Position numbers and translations under genes: made by a program. The notes below the pieces were generated by a model that saw only the letters and a program-made list of their open reading frames with translations, searched no databases and had not been told where the DNA came from. From assembly GCA_002392965.1 (NCBI GenBank), contig DGIA01000033.1, forward strand, positions 10,242 to 34,743: a stretch of 24,502 bases of DNA, read 5' to 3'. The stretch comes from Bacteroidales bacterium UBA3834 (GTDB taxonomy: Bacteria > Bacteroidota > Bacteroidia > Bacteroidales > P3). Shown here piece by piece: positions 14,653 through 23,300 of this stretch; position 1 is the first letter of the stretch; the number at the start of each line of letters is the position of its first letter.

Positions 14653-14689
14653 CCAATCGCGGATTAGAATCAGACACAGGAGCGGTTGG
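14653..14689 (+). promoter_or_regulatory. Hairpin in the rpsM-rpsK gap
   Basis: CCAATCGC (14653-14660) pairs with GCGGTTGG (14682-14689) over eight positions, one of them G-U, around a 21-nt loop that itself contains GATT/AATC. There is no T-run after it, so it does not look like a terminator. It sits in the largest gap of the alpha section and could be a leader structure for ribosomal protein feedback; that is inference. Confidence 0.4.
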
Positions 14690-14717
14690 AAAACAAGTAA
14701 AAAGAAAATCAAGCAAA

Positions 14718-15107
14718 ATGGCAAAAACTTCAAAACCGACCAAAAAAAGAGTCGTAAAAGTTGAACCTCAAGGAAGAGCATGCATCTTTGCATCCTTCAA
14801 CAATGTTATCGTCTCGCTGACGAACAATGCCGGTCAAGTGATTTCTTGGTCGTCTGCTGGAAAAATGGGCTTCCGCGGATCGAAGAAAAACACTCCGTAC
14901 GCCGCTCAGATGGCTGCGGAAGATTGCGGCAAAGTTGCTTATGATTTGGGCCTAAGAAAAGTCAAGGTCTTTGTTAAAGGACCTGGTCAAGGACGTGAAT
15001 CTGCAATCCGCGCAATCAACACCTGCGGCATCGAGGTTACCGAAATCACCGACATCACCCCGCTGCCTCACAATGGTTGCCGTCCCCCGAAACGTCGTCG
15101 TGTGTAA
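14718..15107 (+). CDS. rpsK: 30S ribosomal protein S11
   Basis: 30S platform protein near the exit-site mRNA. 129 residues. Seen: GRACIFASFNNVIVSLTN, SWSSAGKMGFRGSKKNTPYA, KVKVFVKGPGQGRESAIRAI and the C-terminal TDITPLPHNGCRPPKRRRV, all family signatures. Start ATG 14718, after an A-rich leader at the end of the 83-nt structured gap. Confidence 0.98.
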   Translation: MAKTSKPTKKRVVKVEPQGRACIFASFNNVIVSLTNNAGQVISWSSAGKMGFRGSKKNTPYAAQMAAEDCGKVAYDLGLRKVKVFVKGPGQGRESAIRAINTCGIEVTEITDITPLPHNGCRPPKRRRV

Positions 15108-15136
15108 TTATTAATCTTAAAAAGAACAATCAAACA

Positions 15137-15742
15137 ATGGCAAGATACACAGGTCCGAAGACCAAAATCGCAAGAAAGTTCCACGAGCCTATCTATGGCC
15201 CGGATAAAAGTTACGAGAAGAAACCCTATGCTCCTGGTATGCACGGCCAGAACCGCCGTCGCAGCAAGACCTCTGAGTATGGCATCCAGCTCAACGAGAA
15301 ACAGAAAGCCAAATACACCTATGGCATACTCGAGCGTCAGTTCCGTAAACTCTATGCCGAAGCCTCCCGTCGTGGTGGCATCACCGGTGAGGAGCTTATG
15401 AAACTTATCGAGGCTCGTCTCGACAACGTCGTCTATCGTCTCGGCATCGCCCGCAGCCGTGCCCAGGCCCGCCAGCTCGTTTCCCATCGTCATATCGCCG
15501 TCAACGGCAATGTGGTCAACATCCCCTCCTATTCACTCCGAGAAGGTGATGTGATCTCTGTGCGTGAGCGCAGCAAGTCCCTCGAAATCATCACCGACTC
15601 GCTGGCCTCCCGTGCCAACAATTATCCCTGGCTCGAGTGGGACGCCAACGCCATGAGCGGTAAGTTCGTCAACTACCCCCAGCGCAGCGACATCCCCGAG
15701 ACCATCAACGAGCAGCTCATCGTTGACCTCTACTCGAAGTAA
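15137..15742 (+). CDS. rpsD: 30S ribosomal protein S4, cysteine-free form
   Basis: Primary 16S rRNA-binding protein that starts 30S assembly. I take the ATG at 15137 (201 residues, MARYTGPKTKIARKFHEPIY), as the open frame upstream overlaps rpsK and has no family match. Visible: the N-terminal domain without the four zinc cysteines, KLIEARLDNVVYRLGIARSR (S4 RNA-binding domain, about residues 90-110), ARQLVSHRHIAVNGNVVNIP, and the end NEQLIVDLYSK. The whole protein has no cysteine. Confidence 0.97.
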   Translation: MARYTGPKTKIARKFHEPIYGPDKSYEKKPYAPGMHGQNRRRSKTSEYGIQLNEKQKAKYTYGILERQFRKLYAEASRRGGITGEELMKLIEARLDNVVYRLGIARSRAQARQLVSHRHIAVNGNVVNIPSYSLREGDVISVRERSKSLEIITDSLASRANNYPWLEWDANAMSGKFVNYPQRSDIPETINEQLIVDLYSK

Positions 15743-15769
15743 ACAATAGCCTGTAGGGCATCCCCAAGG

Positions 15770-15786
15770 CCCGGCATGGTGTCGGG
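15770..15786 (+). promoter_or_regulatory. Small hairpin in the rpsD-rpoA gap
   Basis: CCCGGC (15770-15775) can pair with GTCGGG (15781-15786), one pair being G-U, around the 5-nt loop ATGGT. A competing stem GGGC/GCCC lies just upstream. No T-run follows. The 77-nt gap has no promoter-like box that I can see. Role unknown. Confidence 0.3.
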
Positions 15787-15819
15787 TCATAAAACAATCA
15801 AAGAAAGAAAGGATAACAA

Positions 15820-16812
15820 ATGGCAATATTATCATTCCAGAAACCTGACAAGGTGGTCATGCTTGAGGCTGACGACTTCCGCGGCACGTTTGAATTCCGT
15901 CCGTTGGAGCCTGGCTATGGCACTACCATCGGCAACGCTTTGCGTCGCGTCCTTCTCTCTTCGCTCGAAGGCTATGCCATCACTTCAGTCCAGATTGACG
16001 GCGTCGATCACGAATTCTCCTCCCTCCCCGGAGTGGTCGAGGACATGACCGACATCATCCTGCGCCTGAAGCAGATTCGCTTCCGCCGTCAGCTGGAGGA
16101 CTACGACCACGAGAAACTCGCCTTCACCGTCAAAGGACAGATCGTCCTGAAGGCAGGCGACCTCAACAGCAACCTCAACGGATTCCAGGTGCTTAATCCC
16201 GACCTTGAGATCTGCCACATGGAACCTTCCACCGAGCTGCACATCACCCTTAGCATCGACAAGGGTCGCGGTTATGTCCCCGCCGACGAGAACAAACGTG
16301 CCACCGACCCCATCGGAGTTATCGCCATCGACTCCATCCATACCCCCATCAAGAAGGTTATGTATGCCGTCGATGACTACCGTGTCGAGCAGCGCACCGA
16401 CTACGAAAAGCTCACCTTCGACATCGAGACCGACGGCTCCATCCACCCCAAAGAGGCCCTGAAAGAAGCCGCCACCATCCTCATCCAGCACTTTATGCTC
16501 TTCTCCGACGAGCGCATCACGCTTGACGTGGATCCCAAGCCCGTGCAGGAAGAGTTTGACGAGACCACGGCACACATGCGCCAACTCCTCAAGACCAAAC
16601 TCATTGACCTCGACCTCTCCGTCCGCGCACTCAACTGCCTCAAGGCCGCCGAAGTCGAGACCCTGGGTGACCTCGTGTCGTTCAACAAGAGCGACCTGCT
16701 GAAGTTCCGCAACTTCGGTAAAAAATCACTCACCGAACTTGAAAATCTTGTTGCATCCAAGAACCTGGAGTTCGGTATGAATGTTTCAAAGTATAAACTC
16801 GATAAAGAATAA
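15820..16812 (+). CDS. rpoA: RNA polymerase alpha subunit
   Basis: Dimerises to nucleate RNA polymerase assembly, and its C-terminal domain touches promoter DNA and activators. 330 residues. N-terminal domain: FEFRPLEPGYGTTIGNALRR and LLSSLEGYAITSVQIDGV (first 70 residues), then IHTPIKKVMYAVDDYRVEQR. C-terminal domain: LSVRALNCLKAAEVETLGDL and FRNFGKKSLTELENLVASK, keeping the Arg, Asn and Lys positions that contact DNA in E. coli. It lies between rpsD and rplQ as usual, with rplQ 9 nt downstream. Confidence 0.98.
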   Translation: MAILSFQKPDKVVMLEADDFRGTFEFRPLEPGYGTTIGNALRRVLLSSLEGYAITSVQIDGVDHEFSSLPGVVEDMTDIILRLKQIRFRRQLEDYDHEKLAFTVKGQIVLKAGDLNSNLNGFQVLNPDLEICHMEPSTELHITLSIDKGRGYVPADENKRATDPIGVIAIDSIHTPIKKVMYAVDDYRVEQRTDYEKLTFDIETDGSIHPKEALKEAATILIQHFMLFSDERITLDVDPKPVQEEFDETTAHMRQLLKTKLIDLDLSVRALNCLKAAEVETLGDLVSFNKSDLLKFRNFGKKSLTELENLVASKNLEFGMNVSKYKLDKE

Positions 16813-16821
16813 GAAAAGAAT

Positions 16822-17316
16822 ATGAGACACGGTTGCAAAGTAAATCATCTGTCCAGAACCCACGCCCACCGCGTGTCGATGCTTTCCAACATGGCCACCT
16901 CGCTCATCATGCACAAACGCATCGAGACCACTGTTGCCAAAGCCAAAGCCCTCAGAGTATATGTCGAGCCCATCATCAATCGCTCGAAAGAAGACACCAC
17001 CCATAACCGCCGTATCGTCTTCAGCTACCTCCACAGCAAAGAGGCCGTCAACGAACTCTTCCGCGAAGTGTCGCAGAAGGTCGCCAACCGCCCCGGTGGC
17101 TACACCCGCATCCTGAAGACCGGCATCCGTCACGGTGACAACTCCGAGATGGCCATCATTGAGCTCGTCGATTACAACGAGAACATGCTCAAGGAAACCA
17201 CCAAGAAGGCTGCCAAGAGCACCCGCCGTTCGCGCGCCAAGAAGGCCGAGGCCCCTGTGGCCGAAGCCCCCAAGGCAGAAGAGGCTCCCGTTGCCGAGGC
17301 TCCCAAGGCCGAGTAA
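16822..17316 (+). CDS. rplQ: 50S ribosomal protein L17 with repetitive C-terminal tail
   Basis: 50S protein near the tunnel exit, last gene of the cluster. The core is seen as MRHGCKVNHLSRTHAHRVSM, then LITHKRIETT-like LIMHKRIETTVAKAKALR, NRRIVFSYLHSKEAVNELF and GGYTRILKTGIRHGDNSEM, ending near residue 120 with AIIELVDYNENML. After it comes a basic stretch and two copies of EAPVAEAPKAE, giving 164 residues against about 127 in E. coli. Ala/Glu/Lys/Pro-rich tails on L17 are, from memory, common in Bacteroidota. A strong terminator lies 24 nt past the stop. Confidence 0.97.
   Translation: MRHGCKVNHLSRTHAHRVSMLSNMATSLIMHKRIETTVAKAKALRVYVEPIINRSKEDTTHNRRIVFSYLHSKEAVNELFREVSQKVANRPGGYTRILKTGIRHGDNSEMAIIELVDYNENMLKETTKKAAKSTRRSRAKKAEAPVAEAPKAEEAPVAEAPKAE
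17248..17313 (+). repeat. 33-bp tandem repeat at the end of rplQ
   Basis: Two in-frame 33-bp units (17248-17280 and 17281-17313) each encode EAPVAEAPKAE exactly, although several third codon positions differ. Identical protein with diverged codons suggests an older duplication kept for its amino acid content, not a recent slip. Confidence 0.85.
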
Positions 17317-17339
17317 GCATTTCGACATCACAGTACAAA

Positions 17340-17379
17340 CCAAGGCCCGCACCAATTGGTGCGGGCCTTGGCGTTTTTT
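17340..17379 (+). terminator. Intrinsic terminator of the ribosomal protein cluster
   Basis: A perfect 32-bp palindrome (17340-17371) with arms rich in G and C and an AATT centre is followed by GC and a run of six T (17374-17379). It lies 24 nt after the rplQ stop and 21 nt before the end of the convergent peptidase gene. On the minus strand the hairpin is followed only by a short TTTG run, so it should act mainly on rplQ transcripts but may also slow the opposing one. Confidence 0.93.
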
Positions 17380-17399
17380 ATGTAACGGGGTAGAAGCGT

Positions 17400-20300
17400 C
17401 TATCTAATTACGACCACCCTGCGGGCGGGAAGGTCTCCGATTTTCACCAGATAGACTCCGCTGGTCGGTACCGTCAACTCTACCGTTCCGTCCTCCTTCT
17501 TGGCGTCCATCCTGCGTCCGACAGCGTCATAGAGCGTCACTGGGTATCCTTCGGCACCTTCCACCACTATCTTTCCGTCACGCTGATAAATCTTTGCATT
17601 TATTATGGTTTGCACGTCGCCGATACCCTCAATATGTGTGATGATCAGTGTAAGTATCACCGTGCTGTCGCAACCTTCTGCCGTCGTACCTGTCCATCTG
17701 TAGGTGCCACTTTCGGTGTAGGTTGCACCGTTCCAGGTGTAGCTCTCATCTGAACTGTCAGACACCGTGGTCTCCATGCTGTAGTGGATTGTCAGATGCA
17801 GCGTGTCCACTTGCGTGCAGCCGTTGGTGTCGGGATGGCTCTCCAAATACTGGCCGCTGGCCGCCAGCCACAGGCCACTCCAGAAGAAACTGTCGCAAGC
17901 TACTTCGGTTGTAGCGGTATGCACTGGATTGTTGATGGTCAAGTGCAATGTGTCCACCTGTATGCAGCCGTTGGCATCGGGGTGGCTGTCCAGATATTGG
18001 CCGCTGGTCACCTGCCACTGCCCACTCCAGAAGAAACTATCGCAGGCAGTTTCGGTGACGGCGGTGTGTTCAGGGTTGTTGATGTTGATGGTAAGTATAG
18101 TGACGGAGTCGCAGCCCGCCGCATTAACTGATGTGTCTGAATATTGACCACTGACGACTAACCACTGACCATTCCAGAAGTAGCTGTTGCAAGCCGTCGC
18201 CGAGGTGTCGCCTGATGTACTGTGATGAACAAAGAGGTGATGCGAGACGATACTGTCGCAGCCGCCAGAGGACGTGAGAATGTCATTGAGCACCGCATCG
18301 TCGGTGTAGATTGTACCGTGCCAAATATAACTGTCGCAGACGGTGATGCTGTCGCATCCCAAAGAAGGTTCACACGTCACAAAGATTGCTCTATACTGAT
18401 GATGTCCTGTGGCAATTACTATTCGCGGATTGTCAGTGTTTCCATCGTTCCAATGGGAAAAGTGGTAACCTTCATTAGGTATGGCGGTAAGCATTACTGT
18501 ATCCAGGTAAGGCACTGTATCACTGCCAATGACATAACCCATGTAACTATAGTCAACAAAAGTGTTGTTATGGAATTGTATATTGTCAACAGCTGCAGGT
18601 GGTTGAAGACCATCCATAAAGTCATTCCAGTAGAAAACTAACTTGTATTCACCTTCCTCTGTTATTGAGAAATTTCCAGTTTCAGTAGTCCAATCTGTTT
18701 GTGACGCCAACTGCGAACCACTGTCGAGGGCGATAGCTGCCCAAGGGAGAGTATTGTAAGACCAATCACCAGGACCAAGATAATACCAACTTGGCAGTAA
18801 TGCAACCCGTAGATAATCCCAGTTGGCTTGACCATTGCAACGCCAGTTGTAATGATAACTATACTGACCCGAAAGTAAATATAATGATGTATAGGCAAAT
18901 ACATAAGATCCATATCCCGCAATATAGCTATTACTTCTACCATTGTTGCTACTAACAAAAAGTGCTCGATTAGTGTCACCAAGTGAATTGATATACCATT
19001 GATTGGGGTACTCGTCATTATAAAAAGTCCATAGCTCATCTAGTGAGGCGTTCTCAAAATCGATATTATACTCAGTACCCGCAGTTGTATTCCCAATAAT
19101 CATATACAAATTTTTAGCAAATACAGCAGTAATCGTTGTGTCTTGTGATAATATAAGAGTACGTGGATTATCGGTACAATCGTCACTCCATTTAACAAAA
19201 TGATATCCGACATTCGGTTTTGCTTCAATTGTGGCGAATTCCCTATGTCCATATTGGCCTTCCCCATAGACATTTCCATAAGGAGTGCTATCGGCCACAT
19301 TTAGTGATATGGTGTAGTGGCGTATTGCTTCAAATACAGGGAAACCTCCATTATTTCCCATAGTATCAAGTGCCCACCGACGATAGATTCCAATAGTGTC
19401 GTATGTGTTTACCCATGCATTTAAGGCATCAAGTAGATTCGTGGGACTTGAGTTTCCAATAGGAACTGTTGATTCCAATACACCATTCGCGGAAAAAAAA
19501 GTAGTGTCGCTTATATCCGAGTCAAGATAAAGCGATCCAACAATTGGCCATTGATCTGTATTACGAAGTCCATATAAATATCTTCCGGAAGCATCATGAA
19601 GACATCCTGCCAATTTACCCGAATATATTCCGGGGTTCTCAATAACTCCGGTAGAGTATGCATTTTGGATAAAACAATTGGCGACATAGCCAATAATACC
19701 TCCTGAGAAACCTATTGGAGGATAAATAGGGAATGAATGGACGCTGCATGAAGAATAGCAGTTTTCTATTCTTTTATTAAACCCTTGTGACATGTCTCCA
19801 AATAATCCTCCGACATATTGAATACCGCGCACATCTCCTGATGAAGAGCAATTTCGAATCGTCAATTCGCCATAGCCCTCGCTATAACCCATAATGCCAC
19901 CCACTTCGTAGTTACCTTCGATTGACACCCCTGTTGCATGGCAATTATCGAATAATACCATAGGATTAATATTATTACTATGGTAATGACCGAGGATTGC
20001 ACCGGCATAGGACTCTCCCTTCACCACGGGATTCACCATCCGAATATTCTTAAATTTAGCTTGCGGGATAGCCAACCTTTGGAAAACGCGACCAAATAAA
20101 CCGACATCAATACCTCTTTCATTCACATACATATTGCTTATGGAATGGTCTTTACCATCAAATGATCCTTGAAATGTATAGTCATAACTATATCCCATTG
20201 GCAGCCATTTGTATTGTGCCAAGTCAATATCTGCCATCAATGTAACAGTTTTGCCTAAATATTTTTTATTCACCTGTCCATGTAATCCATTCACTAAACA

Positions 20301-23300
20301 TGACAACCAAGCCAGACCTTCAGCAGAGGTGATTGTTACATTGCCATCCGCGTCCTCTATGTAGCCATCGGGCTGAGATGTCACAATATCAGTCCAATAG
20401 GGTTTGTCAAACAATACCTGTATGGGGCTGTTCCATCCGCTATGATGATGGTCATCACAGTATTGCCTCACGCAGATATTATACATCCTGCCCAAAATCA
20501 AGTTGTTTAGTTCTATCACATTTGTATCAGTGGTAATGTATGATGCCGTATTGTCAAGAGAATCCGACTCCCAATATTTAATCATCCAATGCGTCGATAG
20601 TTCGTCCCTATCCCATGACAGGTGTACTGCGTATCCAGAGTCATTGGCCACATTGACGGCAACTATATTATCAACATTGGAGCATAAAACATTGTATTTG
20701 TCACCCAATAGAGGAAAACCGTTGTTCACCAACAAAGAATCTTCTTGCCATACTCTCCAATTGCTGTCACTTTCAAATTCCACTTTTTTATTGAGAGCAT
20801 CAAGCAGGTCTATATAGCCGATGCCATCGAAATATACGCTGTCATTTAATCTGAACGACTCCCTGTCAATTCGCATCGTATCTGTTATACTGCCGTAAAC
20901 ATTGATGTCAAAGCCAATAAAAGGTAGATTATAATTAACTCCATAGCAATTATGTATCTCTGCTCCTTCCATATATGCACATATACTTCCCCTCCAGCCA
21001 GCTTCGGCAATAACACGAACTGAACAATAGTTATTTGTAAGTGAGCAGTCGGAACCACCCATATTCCCGATAAAACCGCCATTAGTGCCCGCACAAGCAG
21101 AATTCATCATCGATGTAAGAGTGCCCACTGCATAACAATTTGAAATATCAACAGACGATGCACTTCCGATTAATCCACCACCCATCAATCCTCTTTGGGC
21201 AAGATCAACCTGATGTTTATATTGGAGTATTGTACCGTTATTCACACCGCAATTTCTGACACTCGCCAAAAAAATACTAGCTGCCAAAATACCATAAGCT
21301 CCATCGGGACACTCTATATAAGGATTTTGAAAGGTCAAATCACTGATGGTGCTTCGGTTTTCATTGGTATGGCCCCTATAAAATGCAAAAAAACCATAGG
21401 AAGAAGGAGTAGTGTCGTCTTCAATTATTCTCATGTTAGAGATAACATGTCCGTTACCGCGGAAGTCGCCATAAAATTCGGTGACAGGCCGCCATAAATG
21501 TTCTCCGAGGTCAATGTCGGCAGCAAGATTTACTGTTGTATGAGCAATGGATTGTGTACTTCCCTGTTCTATTACTTGTTTTGCCCACCACGCAAGTCCT
21601 TCTGCAGAAGAAATTGTAATAGGATAATGCCCCGTGGTGTCTAATTCGCCTATCACGAACCCTCCTGGTTGTGTCTGAACCACATCAATCCAATACTTGC
21701 TCCTTGCCCTAATCTTAATTGGACCATACCACATCCCACCGCATTGTGGCCTAATATAAAAATCATATTCTACCATACCTACCAATCCGCTTATGGCAAT
21801 TGTAGTATCATTTGCATTTACAATAGTTCCATCTCCCAACACATGGCCTGTAATGCCGTATTCTACTTGCCAACTTGTAGCCCCTCCATTTTCTTCCCAC
21901 GACAATATCACTGTTGTAGAGTCAACAGATGTGGTTACATTTGACACCATCCGGCAATCACCATTTTGCTGTATTACAAGTTTAAAACCTCTATACATGA
22001 ATGAGCCGGCATATTCTATTGTCAACAAACTGTCCAAGGACAAAACTGGACTTGCGTCATTGTTCTCAACAGGAGTAATATTGCGCAACAGACTCCCCGA
22101 TGCATCATACATCTGGACATTTTGGTCTAAATATGAAATAATGTTTGCAACCAATTGGTTGGTGTCATTGGAGGAAATAAAATTGACGGTGTTATTGCAC
22201 ACATTGTTGTAACTTGTGCCATTATAGGAATTGTGCCCCAGCAGATGGTAGAATTCTATGGGTTCATCAACAGTAAAGGTGCTGGTGCCGGCCATCTGGC
22301 CAAGGATGACTGTGCCGGTACTATCAGGGGCGATACCGAGGAGGACGGACTGGTCGCTGTTGAAGGCCATACCTGCAGGACTTACCGCATTGGTAAGGTA
22401 CCAGCCGTCGGCATAGCCACTCCAGCCGAAATTGAAATGGAAATAACCATTCTGCGTGTATCCGTCGCAGATAAAGGTGTGGCCACCTGAACCTTGTCCG
22501 CTGTACATCACAGGACGGTTGGCGGCGATGTCGGTGCGGAGCAGGGTCTCCCATTCGGCATTGGTGAAGTAGGCTTTCTCGGCGAAGCTAAGGTCGGGGC
22601 TAAAACGGAAAAAATTTATCAATCCTGCACGGGCATCGATATCGTATGCACCGCTTTCGTTCGTACCATAGCCCATATTGGCAGCTACACCGCAGTCGCG
22701 CATTAGTGTGGCAACGGCGTTAATCTCCTGAAGGGTGCTGGTGGCCGTGAGGACATTGGGCATGTGGGCGTAATTATAGGTGGCGCTGTCGTAGTTGACC
22801 GAGAGGGTGCCGTAAGTGTCATGTTGGTAGCTGTGGGTACCGCGGCCATGCACGGGGTAACCCCAATAGTTGATGATCTGTGCCATTGCGGTGGCGACGC
22901 AGCCAGTATAGACATGGCCGGCGGGGCCGTTGGCATCCTCGGGGCAAAGGGCGTTATAGTACTGTCCCTGGTCCCAAGTGGTGGTCAGCAGTGGACCGAC
23001 GCTGTCGGGGAGATTAGTGGTTAGCGTTAAGTGTTCAGTGAGTAGTTGGTGCCATTCGGCGGCGGTCTCGCGGTCGGTCTCGTGGCTTGAGGCTGCCTCT
23101 ATCTGACCTGCCAGATCATCAAGATAGGAGGCCACCTGCGGAGGCAATGATTGAATGTTTTGAGTAGGCCATGGGCGGCTCATGCTGTAGCCGAGGACAG
23201 GGTGGGCTATATCGTCGGCACTGACAAGGACAAACATATTGCCCACGTTGACGGCATATATGGCGACTTTATCGCTTTGGGACACCTTGTGGGTATAAAC

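Noticed and set aside
15077..15136. Upstream in-frame extension of rpsD into rpsK
   Set aside because: It overlaps the rpsK coding region; MARYTG at 15137 is the standard S4 start.
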